NCBI GenBank assembly: GCA_030151005.1
Contig: JASLES010000238.1
Location: 1-12,547, forward strand
DNA: 12,547 bases
From: Silvimonas sp.
GTDB taxonomy: Bacteria > Pseudomonadota > Gammaproteobacteria > Burkholderiales > Chitinibacteraceae
Direction of reading: 5' to 3'
Positions within the stretch are counted from its first letter, which is position 1. Each line of letters begins with the position of its first letter. Shown piece by piece: positions 1 through 6,071 of this stretch. The notes under the pieces are model-generated. The model made no database searches. It saw only the letters and a list, made by a program, of their open reading frames with translations, and was not told the origin of the DNA. The translations under genes were made by a program, and so were the position numbers.

Positions 1-139
1 TGGCCATCGGCGGTCTACTCTCTGTTGCACTTTCCGTCGCCTCACGGCGCCCGGCCGTTAGCCGGCATCCTGCCCTGCGGAGCCCGGACTTTCCTCCCCC
101 CGTTTTGCAACGGGCAGCGACTGTCTGGCTTGCTTCGCG
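1..139 (-). ncRNA. rnpB: RNase P RNA, 5' part (cut by window edge)
   Basis: This is the catalytic RNA of ribonuclease P, which removes the 5' leader from pre-tRNAs together with the RnpA protein, also encoded in this window. Read on the minus strand it shows the hallmark blocks of bacterial A-type RNase P RNA in the right order: CCAGACAGTCGC near the 5' end, GAGGAAAGTCCGGGCTCC (conserved region I) followed by GCAGGGCAGGATGCC, and then GTGCAACAGAGAGTAGACCG with CCGATGG running to the window edge. The 5' end was placed about 7 bases downstream of a TATAAT box and is approximate. The 3' half, with the pairing partner of helix P1, lies outside the window. The segment between the first two blocks (helix P3 region) is shorter than in E. 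coli. Confidence 0.94.
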
Positions 140-145
140 GCCCCG

Positions 146-151
146 ATTATA
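146..151 (-). promoter_or_regulatory. -10 box of rnpB promoter
   Basis: A perfect TATAAT on the minus strand sits 6-8 bases upstream of the expected 5' end of RNase P RNA. No convincing -35 hexamer is seen 16-18 bases further upstream (the best 17-base position reads AAAAGG), so the promoter may depend on other elements. The box lies in the 63-base gap between rnpB and the preceding gene. Confidence 0.55.
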
Positions 152-202
152 CACACATTCACCGGCGGCCTTTTCCCACGGGTCGGTTTACTGCTGCCGC
201 AA

Positions 203-691
203 TCAGGTCTCGTCAGGTTGCCCGGCTGCGGCCGGTTCTGGCGTAAACGGCAGCCCGGCTTGCGCCGCCAGACGATGCGCTTCCTGCACCGCTTTGGCTA
301 CGCCGCGGCGCGTGGCTCGGTAGTGTGAGAACACAAAACGTGCATCACCGTTGTCAGCCAGGCATACCCAGACGCTATCGGGGCCGATCACATTGGGCTC
401 TTGATCCAGCACCACACGCGTAAAGGCGCTGAGCGGTATATGGCGGGTGCGCACCGGAATGAGGCCCAAGAGACAGATGCGCCGTTCCAGCACGCCCGCA
501 TGCACCCGCTGTTCCGCCGGGAACGCCCAGAACAGCGCGCCCAGCAGCAACATGGAATACCAGAACAGGCCAAAAAAGTGGTTTTCGAAGCGCGGCGAGT
601 CGATCAACGGCCAACCCCAGGCCGCCGCTGCAATCAGTACCACGCCAAACACCATCCAGGCCGGCTTGCTGGCGTTGCGATGCGTCAGCAT
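203..691 (-). CDS. Small two-helix membrane protein, unknown function
   Basis: The product is a 162-residue protein of unknown function. Two hydrophobic helices, roughly residues 11-30 and 41-58, form an N-terminal hairpin. A soluble domain of about 100 residues follows, with alternating hydrophobic and charged strands (IPVRTRHIPLSAFTRVVLDQ, DSVWVCLADNGDARFVFSHY) and a closing amphipathic helix near residues 126-146. This layout resembles bacterial PH-like membrane proteins (YdbS/YcxB type), but that is inference from pattern, not a recognised match. The ATG at 691 was chosen because it overlaps the pyrC stop as TGATG, the usual sign of translational coupling. A GTG 18 bases upstream is in frame but would lie inside pyrC. 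The gene is probably co-transcribed with pyrC and tusA. The C-terminus is rich in P, A, E and D and is probably disordered. Confidence 0.8.
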   Translation of the reverse strand: MLTHRNASKPAWMVFGVVLIAAAAWGWPLIDSPRFENHFFGLFWYSMLLLGALFWAFPAEQRVHAGVLERRICLLGLIPVRTRHIPLSAFTRVVLDQEPNVIGPDSVWVCLADNGDARFVFSHYRATRRGVAKAVQEAHRLAAQAGLPFTPEPAAAGQPDET

Positions 692-1728
692 CAATCCACC
701 AGCGCCCACTGAACCTCTTCACCCGCGCGCAGCGGCACGACCGTGTTTCCACCAAAGGGGTACTCCGCCGGTACTGTCCATGGCGTGCGGGTCAGTGTGA
801 CCTTGGCCGTATTACGCGGCAGGCGGTAGAAATCCGGGCCGTTAAAGCTGGCAAAGGCTTCCAGTTTGTCCAGCGCACCAGCGCGATCAAATACTTCCGC
901 GTACAGCGGCACAGCGGCGTGCGCGGTGTACATGCCTGCACAGCCGCAGGCGGCTTCTTTGGTATGGCGGGCATGCGGCGCGCTGTCCGTCCCCAGGAAG
1001 AACTTGCTCGAGCCGCTGGTCACGGCTTGAACGAGCGCCTGGCGATGTTGTTCGCGCTTGAGTACAGGCAAGCAGTAATGGTGCGGACGAATGCCACCGG
1101 TAAACATGGCATTGCGATTCATCAACAGGTGATGCGCGGTAACCGTCGCGGCGACGTTGTCGGGCGCAGCGGCAACAAAAGTGGCGGCCTGGCGGGTGGT
1201 GATGTGTTCCAGCACGACGCGCAGTTGCGGCAGACGCAAAAGCAGCGGCGCCAGAACGGTATCGATAAAGACCGCTTCACGATCAAACACATCGATTTCC
1301 GGATCGGTCACTTCACCGTGCACCAAGAGTGGCAGGCCCAGCTCAGCCATTTTTTCCAGCGCCGGCATCACCTTGTCCAGGGCAGTCACACCGCTATCCG
1401 AATTGGTGGTCGCCCCTGCCGGATACAGCTTGATGCCATGTACAAAACCGGACGCCTTGGCACGGACTACTTCTGCCGGATCGGTGCGATCTGTCAGATA
1501 CAGCGTCATCAAAGGCTCAAACGCCGTGCCGGTGGGCAAAGCGGCCAGAATGCGGTCGCGGTAAGCTGCGGCCAGTTCGGTCGTCGTTACCGGCGGCTTG
1601 AGATTGGGCATAACAATCGCGCGGGCAAACTCACGCGCAGTATGCGGCAGCACAGCCGCCATCAAGGCATCGTCACGCAGGTGCAGGTGCCAGTCGTCCG
1701 GGCGGGTCAGGGTAATAGTCTGGGTCAT
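691..1728 (-). CDS. pyrC: Dihydroorotase, class II (PyrC)
   Basis: This 345-residue enzyme cyclises N-carbamoyl-L-aspartate to L-dihydroorotate, the third step of de novo pyrimidine synthesis, in the cytoplasm. Its length matches the E. coli enzyme (348). The binuclear zinc site is complete: HLH at H14 and H16, the lysine expected to be carboxylated at K100 (GIKLYPAGAT), H137 in LVHGEV, H175 in LEHITT and the catalytic aspartate D248 in GTDSAPH. Substrate-binding elements HLHLR (R18) and MNRN near residue 203 are also present. Numbering runs two residues behind the E. coli protein throughout, so there are no large gaps. The ATG start lies 17 bases beyond the tusA stop, and the stop overlaps the next gene start as TGATG, so the three minus-strand genes probably form one operon. 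No pyrimidine-responsive leader was seen. Confidence 0.97.
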   Translation of the reverse strand: MTQTITLTRPDDWHLHLRDDALMAAVLPHTAREFARAIVMPNLKPPVTTTELAAAYRDRILAALPTGTAFEPLMTLYLTDRTDPAEVVRAKASGFVHGIKLYPAGATTNSDSGVTALDKVMPALEKMAELGLPLLVHGEVTDPEIDVFDREAVFIDTVLAPLLLRLPQLRVVLEHITTRQAATFVAAAPDNVAATVTAHHLLMNRNAMFTGGIRPHHYCLPVLKREQHRQALVQAVTSGSSKFFLGTDSAPHARHTKEAACGCAGMYTAHAAVPLYAEVFDRAGALDKLEAFASFNGPDFYRLPRNTAKVTLTRTPWTVPAEYPFGGNTVVPLRAGEEVQWALVD

Positions 1729-1745
1729 GGTGTCGTCAGTGTGGG

Positions 1746-1973
1746 TCAGCGCTTCTGGATCAGGAAAACAAACTTGTCTGTTGTGGCAGTGCTATCAAGC
1801 AGCGGGTTGCCGGTTTGTTTGCAGAACGCTTCAAAATCTTTGGGTGTGGCCGGGTCCGTACACGTCACATGTACGGTCTGGCCGCTCTGCAGATTGGCCA
1901 GCGCTTTCTTGGTACGCAAGATGGGCAGCGGGCAATTCAGGCCAGACAGATCAATGACAAGATCGGCATCCAT
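1746..1973 (-). CDS. TusA/SirA-family sulfurtransferase
   Basis: The product is a 75-residue sulfur-carrier protein. It has the family signature near the N-terminus: a strand (LVIDLSGLNC) leading into C14-P-L-P17 at the start of the first helix, then the basic helix ILRTKKALANLQSGQ and the typical VTCTDPATPKDFEAFCKQTG core. TusA passes persulfide sulfur from cysteine desulfurase to the 2-thiouridine tRNA pathway, but the family also contains paralogues used in molybdenum cofactor or respiratory sulfur trafficking, so tusA itself is not asserted. The ATG at 1973 gives the usual family length; an in-frame TTG at 2006 would add 11 hydrophilic residues and is considered less likely. An AAGAG sequence lies rather far (12 bases) upstream of the ATG. 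The gene leads a probable operon with pyrC. Cys14 is the expected persulfide carrier. Confidence 0.9.
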   Translation of the reverse strand: MDADLVIDLSGLNCPLPILRTKKALANLQSGQTVHVTCTDPATPKDFEAFCKQTGNPLLDSTATTDKFVFLIQKR

Positions 1974-2018
1974 AGGCGGCAGGTTCTCTTGAGTATCTTG
2001 ATACAAGACAAACCGCAG

Positions 2019-2024
2019 ATTTTA
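2019..2024 (-). promoter_or_regulatory. Candidate -10 box for the tusA-pyrC operon
   Basis: TAAAAT on the minus strand, about 45 bases upstream of the tusA start codon, differs from TATAAT at one position. No good -35 is seen at 16-18 bases. The assignment is tentative. The surrounding region, 1974-2180, is the only non-coding space between the divergent tusA and CNP1-like genes. Confidence 0.3.
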
Positions 2025-2052
2025 CGCCTCAAATGCCTGGTTTGCCGATCAC

Positions 2053-2092
2053 CATGTGCGCTGACAGGCACAGAGAATTTACACATGTGCGC
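2053..2092. repeat. Direct repeat CATGTGCGC, 31 bases apart
   Basis: The nine-base word CATGTGCGC occurs at 2053-2061 and again at 2084-2092 in the divergent intergenic region. The 31-base spacing is close to three helical turns, so a protein could meet both copies on the same DNA face. The second copy sits within CACATGTG, an eight-base palindrome. It could be an operator between tusA and the CNP1-like gene, but a short repeat like this can occur by chance. Confidence 0.35.
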
Positions 2093-2166
2093 CGCTGAGC
2101 CGTCTGGATCAGCGTATGATTGGCAGGTTGTAAGCGGCGCAGCCAGCGGCTTGCGCCACCCCGTCC

Positions 2167-2173
2167 AGAGGAG
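2167..2173 (+). promoter_or_regulatory. Shine-Dalgarno that fixes a TTG start
   Basis: AGAGGAG lies 7 bases upstream of TTG at 2181. It is one of the strongest ribosome binding sites in the window and is followed at once by a complete signal peptide in that frame, which settles TTG as the start of the CNP1-like gene. No in-frame ATG or GTG makes sense there. Confidence 0.8.
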
Positions 2174-2180
2174 CGAGAAC

Positions 2181-2789
2181 TTGAAATGCCTGATCCCCGC
2201 CGCGTGCCTGTTGCTGTGCGTGGCCAGTCACGTGTATGCCGAAGCCAACGGCCAGAACCCGGATGCACGTTCCAACAACACGCTGGATGACGGCGACAAA
2301 CGCGAATTCAGCATCACCAACATCCTCAAGGACAAACTGCCGGCCCCGGCAGAACAAAGCTTCACCCCGCCGGACCTGAGCCGGTTGGGTGAGTGGGCGC
2401 CGATCCGCAATAACTACGCTTGGGGCAATGTGCATTTCATTGTGTCCAAAGACAGTTTGTCGGTGGGTGACCGGGACAAGATTGTCCGTTATGCCGTCGG
2501 GATTCCGCTGCGCAATGGCAAGTACAACTACGTGTACGAAGGCCTGGATTGCGATACCGGTCAGTACCGCGGGTATTACTATGCCAATACGGACAACATG
2601 ATCTGGGCACCACTGAACCGCCAGTGGCAACGTGTGCAGGAAACCGGTTACAACACCTACCAGGCACCGCTGTATGACCAGTTGTGCAGTTTCCGTGATC
2701 CGCTGTCGATCAAGGACATGAAATCTGCGCTGGGTGAATCCGTCTCCTCGCAGAACACCGCCAACTGCCCGGCTTGCCATAGCAAGTAA
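2181..2789 (+). CDS. Secreted CNP1-like protein with C-terminal CxxCH
   Basis: The product is a 202-residue exported protein starting at TTG behind a strong AGAGGAG site. Residues 1-20 form a signal peptide (K2, hydrophobic 4-16, cleavage after VYA20). Residues 70-171 resemble the CNP1-like family ('cryptic neisserial protein 1', betaproteobacterial, function unknown): FIVSKDSLSVGDRDKIVRYA, then VYEGLDCDTG, then IWAPLNRQWQRV and a tail with LYDQLCSF. C124 and C169 are the positions where a disulfide is expected. Beyond the usual domain an extension of about 30 residues ends with C196-P-A-C199-H200-S-K. CxxCH is the covalent attachment motif for heme c, and the protein is exported to the right compartment for that. 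Whether heme is attached is inference, since no distal ligand or cytochrome c fold is evident. The gene stands alone and ends 25 bases before a terminator hairpin. Confidence 0.85.
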   Translation: MKCLIPAACLLLCVASHVYAEANGQNPDARSNNTLDDGDKREFSITNILKDKLPAPAEQSFTPPDLSRLGEWAPIRNNYAWGNVHFIVSKDSLSVGDRDKIVRYAVGIPLRNGKYNYVYEGLDCDTGQYRGYYYANTDNMIWAPLNRQWQRVQETGYNTYQAPLYDQLCSFRDPLSIKDMKSALGESVSSQNTANCPACHSK

Positions 2790-2814
2790 GCGCAGAGAGC
2801 CATCGCTGGCAGGC

Positions 2815-2839
2815 AAAGGGGCTGATCATCAGCCCCTTT
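2815..2839. terminator. Hairpin terminator between CNP1-like gene and proB
   Basis: AAAGGGGCTGA pairs perfectly with TCAGCCCCTTT (11 bp) around a TCA loop, followed on the plus strand by TGTTATT. It lies between the convergent CNP1-like and proB genes and could end both transcripts, though the T-tract is short on either strand. Confidence 0.8.
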
Positions 2840-2868
2840 GTTATTGGTCCGTGCGGTTTGCGGCTGCG

Positions 2869-3999
2869 TTACAGCAGCACCAGGTTATCCCGATGGATCA
2901 ACTCGGGTTCTTCCAGATACCCCAGCAGTGCTTCGATCTGGCTGGTGGGCTGACGCATGATGCGGCGGGCGTCACTGGCCGGGTAATTCACAAGGCCACG
3001 CGCCAGTTCTACGCCCTCTGCGTTAATACAACTGACCATGTCACCGCGGGAGAACTCGCCCTCCACCGCAATCACACCAATCGGCAACAGGCTGGAGCCC
3101 TTTTCCGCCAGCGCGCGACGTGCGCCCTCATCGACCACCAGGCGACCTTTGACCTGCAGGTGCGCGGCGATCCATTGTTTACGCGCAGCCAACGGTGTTT
3201 TCTCGGCGATCAACTGGGTACCAATTGCTTCGCCGGAGGCCAACCGCGTCAGCACATCCGGCTCACGCCCGCTGGCAATGATGGTGGCCGCACCGCTACG
3301 CGCGGCACGCTTGGCAGCAATCACCTTGGTATACATGCCGCCTGTCCCGACGCTAGAACCTGCACCGCCCGCCATGGCCTCCAGCGCAACATCGCCCGCC
3401 CGCGCCTCCTGGATCAGTGTGGCAGAGGCGTCTTTACGCGGATCGGCGGTGTACAGCCCTTGCTGATCCGTCAGAATGACCAGCGCTTCGCCTTCCACCA
3501 GGTTGGTGACCAGCGCGCCCAGGGTGTCGTTATCGCCAAACTTGATTTCGGCGGTCACCACGGTGTCGTTCTCGTTGATGATGGGGATCACGCCCAGCGA
3601 CAACAGCGTCAGCAGTGTGGTGCGGGCGTTGAGGTAACGGGTGCGGTCTGCCATGTCTTCATGGGTGAGTAACACCTGGGCGGTTTTGAGCCCGTGTGCG
3701 CGAAAGGCACTTTCATAGGCCTGGCATAGTCCCATCTGGCCGACGGCGGCGGCAGCCTGTTTTTCATGGATGGCGGTGGGTTTTTCTTTCCAGCCCAGCC
3801 GCGCCACGCCTTCAGCCACCGCACCGGACGATACCAGCACCACCTGTTTGCCAAGCGCCGCAAGCTCTGCGATCTCTGCCGCCCAGCGGGCCAGCGCGGT
3901 GTGATCCAGACCGCGACCTTCGTTGGTGACAAGACTCGAACCCACCTTCACCACGATGCGGTGCGCAGGCAAGAGGGCGCTGACGGGCATGTTGTTCAT
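2869..3999 (-). CDS. proB: Glutamate 5-kinase with PUA domain (ProB)
   Basis: This enzyme phosphorylates L-glutamate with ATP to gamma-glutamyl phosphate, the first and feedback-controlled step of proline synthesis, in the cytoplasm. The 376-residue protein has the amino-acid kinase fold at about 13-265 and a C-terminal PUA domain at about 283-360 (KGRLVVDEGA, LLPIGV, GEFSRGDMV). Visible motifs are IVVKVGSSLVTN (phosphate binding), VLVSSGAVAEG, IPIINENDTV and KFGDNDTLGALV (glutamate site), LTDQQGLYTADPR (nucleotide site) and GTGGMYTKVIAAK. Two ATGs, at 3999 and 3990, are possible starts; neither has a strong ribosome site, so the first was kept. In many betaproteobacteria proB follows obgE. 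Here it stands alone, divergent from msrQ, with a TATAAT box about 25 bases upstream of the start codon. Confidence 0.96.
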   Translation of the reverse strand: MNNMPVSALLPAHRIVVKVGSSLVTNEGRGLDHTALARWAAEIAELAALGKQVVLVSSGAVAEGVARLGWKEKPTAIHEKQAAAAVGQMGLCQAYESAFRAHGLKTAQVLLTHEDMADRTRYLNARTTLLTLLSLGVIPIINENDTVVTAEIKFGDNDTLGALVTNLVEGEALVILTDQQGLYTADPRKDASATLIQEARAGDVALEAMAGGAGSSVGTGGMYTKVIAAKRAARSGAATIIASGREPDVLTRLASGEAIGTQLIAEKTPLAARKQWIAAHLQVKGRLVVDEGARRALAEKGSSLLPIGVIAVEGEFSRGDMVSCINAEGVELARGLVNYPASDARRIMRQPTSQIEALLGYLEEPELIHRDNLVLL

Positions 4000-4021
4000 C
4001 CAGAAGACGTGAAAACGCGTA

Positions 4022-4027
4022 ATTATA
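4022..4027 (-). promoter_or_regulatory. -10 box of proB promoter
   Basis: A perfect TATAAT on the minus strand lies 22 bases upstream of the proB start at 3999, in the 101-base gap between proB and the divergent msrQ. The hexamer at 17 bases spacing (CGTCTA) is a poor -35. An ATGACA is present, but at only 12 bases spacing. The leader would be very short. Confidence 0.45.
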
Positions 4028-4100
4028 CCGGTCTGGCCCTGTCATAGACGAAGCGGTTGCACGACCAAACCTTATCTGTCGATTTTTTACGGAATTTGCC

Positions 4101-4706
4101 ATGTCCGCGTTAGCTCTCAAGCGCCTGAAAATAGCCGTGTTCATCCTCTGCCTGATCCCGTTGGCCCGTACCGCCTGGCTGGCGGTCAGCGCGGTAAACC
4201 CCATTGAATTCATCACGCACCAGACCGGCACCTGGACGCTGATCTTTTTGCTGCTCACGCTCAGCATTACGCCGTTGCGCCAGATCACCGGCCGCAACGA
4301 GCTGATCCGCTTTCGCCGCATGCTTGGCTTATACGCGTTCTTTTATGTGTGCCTGCATTTTCTGACCTGGCTCGTGCTGGATCACTTTTTTGACTTCCAG
4401 GCCATCATCAAGGACATCATCAAGCGTCCTTTCATCACGGTCGGCTTCCTGGCATTTGTGTTGCTGATTCCGCTGGCAGTGACGTCTACCGACAAAATGA
4501 TGCGCCGGCTCAAACGCAATTGGGGTCGCCTGCACAAGCTGATCTACCTCATCGCCATCCTGGGCGTGCTGCATTACTGGTGGCTGGTCAAACGGGATAT
4601 CACCCAGCCCTTGATATTTGCCGTGTTATTGGCGGTATTGCTGGGCTGGCGACTTGTGCGGCGACAACAAAGGGCCTCGGTCACGGCCTCTAGAATGGAG
4701 GCATGA
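4101..4706 (+). CDS. msrQ: MsrQ/YedZ heme-binding membrane subunit
   Basis: This 201-residue integral membrane b-type cytochrome of the ferric-reductase-like family normally passes electrons from the quinone pool or flavin to periplasmic MsrP, which repairs oxidised methionine. Hydrophobic helices fall near residues 10-30, 43-60, 75-95, 111-128, 147-165 and 168-186. The conserved loops ITPLRQITGRNELIRFRRML and STDKMMRRLKRNWGRLHKL are present, with likely heme ligands H86, H145 and H158. The start ATG has GGA about 7 bases upstream. The usual partner msrP, normally directly upstream, is absent: the gene upstream is divergent proB only 101 bases away. The stop overlaps the next start (ATGA), so the gene is coupled to yjjP. 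MsrP may be encoded elsewhere, or this MsrQ may serve another partner. Confidence 0.9.
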   Translation: MSALALKRLKIAVFILCLIPLARTAWLAVSAVNPIEFITHQTGTWTLIFLLLTLSITPLRQITGRNELIRFRRMLGLYAFFYVCLHFLTWLVLDHFFDFQAIIKDIIKRPFITVGFLAFVLLIPLAVTSTDKMMRRLKRNWGRLHKLIYLIAILGVLHYWWLVKRDITQPLIFAVLLAVLLGWRLVRRQQRASVTASRMEA

Positions 4707-5479
4707 CCACTGACTCTCGCTCCACCGATCCAATCGGCCTGGCCGAGCTGACCGACACGGCGCTCCATGCCGGGCTGATCGCCCATAGCTGCGGTGGCGA
4801 CACCGCGCGCACCAGCGAAATCATGCAGCGTGTCGCCCTGGCGCTGGGTGGCCAGCGTGCTGACACGGTGGTTTCCTCGCTCAACCTGGGCCTCACGGTT
4901 GAAGCCGATGGCGAGCGCGAAACCGCCCTGCGCAAAGCCCCGCATATGGGCGTCAATTTTGATGCGCTCTCTGAACTGGAACACGTCGTCTGTGCGCTGG
5001 AAGCGGGGCAACTGGATCATCACCAGTTGCGTCTGCAGTTGCACGACACTGCGGCCAGACCGCGGGCCTGGGCGGCATGGCAGGTGGCCCTCATGGTCGG
5101 GCTGGCCTGCGGCGGGTTTGCCGCGCTGTTTGGCGGCGATATCGCGGCCATTGCGCTGACCACTGTCGCCAGCACCTGCGGCATGGCGTTACGACAATGG
5201 CTGGCGCAACGCCATTTTCAGCCGCTGATCTTTGCTACTGCCGCCGCGTTTATCGCCACACTCATCACGGGTCTGGCACGACCGCTGACTCTCACCCCGG
5301 ATGCTGCGCTGGCGGCATGCGTGTTGTTTCTGATCCCCGGCGTGCCCTTGATCAATGGTACGGCGGATTTACTGACCGGCAATTATCTCAATGGCAACGT
5401 GCGGCTCACCACCAGCGTGGTGTTCATTCTGGGCATTGCCATTGGCATGAGTCTGGCGCTGAGGATCACCGGATCATGA
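4703..5479 (+). CDS. yjjP: YjjP-type exporter subunit, large (ThrE family)
   Basis: The product is a 258-residue subunit of a ThrE-superfamily exporter. The soluble N-terminal part (about 1-120) carries the family pattern LIAHSCGGDTARTSEIM and GVNFDALSELEHVV. Five hydrophobic helices follow, at about 126-144, 147-163, 174-191, 203-218 and 236-254, with the hallmark LIPGVPLINGTADLLTGN at about 210-227. The stretch ALMVGLACGGFA to LRQWLAQRHFQP closely resembles E. coli YjjP. In E. coli, YjjP with YjjB has been linked to succinate export, and the related one-gene ThrE of actinobacteria exports threonine and serine. The substrate here is unknown. The gene overlaps msrQ upstream by ATGA. GGAGG is present but only one base from the ATG, which is too close for efficient binding, so translation probably depends on coupling. 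It overlaps yjjB downstream by ATGA. Confidence 0.92.
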   Translation: MTTDSRSTDPIGLAELTDTALHAGLIAHSCGGDTARTSEIMQRVALALGGQRADTVVSSLNLGLTVEADGERETALRKAPHMGVNFDALSELEHVVCALEAGQLDHHQLRLQLHDTAARPRAWAAWQVALMVGLACGGFAALFGGDIAAIALTTVASTCGMALRQWLAQRHFQPLIFATAAAFIATLITGLARPLTLTPDAALAACVLFLIPGVPLINGTADLLTGNYLNGNVRLTTSVVFILGIAIGMSLALRITGS

Positions 5480-5949
5480 CACTGGCCGCCCTGCTCAATG
5501 AATCGTGGGCTGCGGTTGCCGCGCTCGGATTCGCCATGTTGTTCAATGTACCGGTGCGCGCTTTACCGGCGTGCTGCACGCTCGCCGTCATCGGCCATGC
5601 CAGCCGCTTTGCGCTGATCCATGCCGGGGTCGATCTGGTCAGCGCAACGCTCCTTGCGGCCCTGCTGGTGGGTTTTCTGGCGCAGGGCTGGGCACGCAAA
5701 AGCCAGCGCATCAGCGTCATCTATGCCATCAGTGCGGCGATTCCCATGGTGCCGGGTGTGTCCATGTATCACGCCGTGCAGGCTTTGCTGCATCTGGCCA
5801 CCGCCCAAAGCGTCAACACTGCCGCCAGTGAGGCCTGGCTGGTCGATGCCGGCATCAATGCCACCCGTGCGGCCATGGTCGTACTCTCGCTCACCCTGGG
5901 CATCGCCGCACCGCGCTTGTTGTGGCCCCGTGCCCACAAGAAAGACTGA
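5476..5949 (+). CDS. yjjB: YjjB-type exporter subunit, small (ThrE family)
   Basis: This 157-residue membrane protein is the second half of the split ThrE-type exporter and has exactly the length of E. coli YjjB. Four to five hydrophobic helices are visible (about 12-30, 33-50, 54-71, 80-110, 130-149). The conserved GFAMLFNVPVRALPACCTLA lies near the N-terminus and the signature AAIPMVPGVSMYHAV at about 87-101. It works with the upstream YjjP, as neither half is expected to transport alone. The ATG overlaps the yjjP stop (ATGA, 5476-5479), so the two subunits are translationally coupled. It is the last gene of the msrQ-yjjP-yjjB operon, followed by a 122-base gap holding a large palindrome and a T-tailed hairpin. 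The substrate cannot be read from the sequence. Confidence 0.92.
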   Translation: MTLAALLNESWAAVAALGFAMLFNVPVRALPACCTLAVIGHASRFALIHAGVDLVSATLLAALLVGFLAQGWARKSQRISVIYAISAAIPMVPGVSMYHAVQALLHLATAQSVNTAASEAWLVDAGINATRAAMVVLSLTLGIAAPRLLWPRAHKKD

Positions 5950-5962
5950 TCCATCCAGCTAT

Positions 5963-5996
5963 CGGGCAAGCCGCTCCATATGGACCGCTTTGCCCG
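5963..5996. repeat. 34-bp imperfect palindrome between yjjB and galM
   Basis: The segment is symmetric about 5979/5980. The outer arms CGGGCAA and TTGCCCG pair, and the centre is the perfect ten-base palindrome TCCATATGGA. Across 17 symmetric positions 14 are Watson-Crick, one is G-T and two are C-C. No T-run follows it, so it is not a standard terminator. Its right arm overlaps the candidate galM -35 (TTGCCC), which would suit an operator for a dimeric regulator. An RNA hairpin at the end of the yjjB transcript is the alternative. Confidence 0.6.
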
Positions 5997-6017
5997 GCTA
6001 AATGGTTCCAGCATAAT
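5990..6017 (+). promoter_or_regulatory. Candidate galM promoter
   Basis: TTGCCC (5990-5995) and CATAAT (6012-6017) are separated by 16 bases, giving two mismatches in the -35 and one in the -10 against consensus. The -35 falls in the right arm of the 34-bp palindrome. The expected start, near 6024, lies just before a terminator-like hairpin, which makes the arrangement odd and the assignment uncertain. Confidence 0.35.
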
Positions 6018-6027
6018 TTGCGGCTCG

Positions 6028-6050
6028 CTGGCGATACGCCGGTTTTTTTT
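6028..6050 (+). terminator. Short GC hairpin with T8 run before galM
   Basis: CTGGCG pairs with CGCCGG (one G-T pair) around an ATA loop and is followed directly by eight T residues (6043-6050). This is the form of an intrinsic terminator for the msrQ-yjjP-yjjB transcript. It ends only 21 bases before the galM ATG, leaving no room for a promoter downstream of it. Confidence 0.55.
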
Positions 6051-6071
6051 ACCGTTCTGGCTGGGATTTTC

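Noticed and set aside
919..1992. A 357-codon open frame on the plus strand opposite pyrC and tusA
   Set aside because: It covers two recognised genes in antisense, and the translation resembles no protein family and is rich in Arg, Gln and Gly.
1815..2180. Upstream extension of the CNP1-like frame over tusA
   Set aside because: The frame is open back to 1815, but it runs antisense through tusA, and the signal peptide and AGAGGAG site place the start at 2181.
2734..3672. A 312-codon plus-strand frame opposite proB
   Set aside because: It begins inside the CNP1-like gene, crosses the terminator hairpin and is antisense to proB, with no family pattern.
5922..6071. N-terminal extension of galM over the palindrome and T8 run
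   Set aside because: The frame is open, but the extra 50 residues overlap yjjB, encode no family sequence and would include the hairpin, whereas the ATG at 6072 gives a standard GalM.
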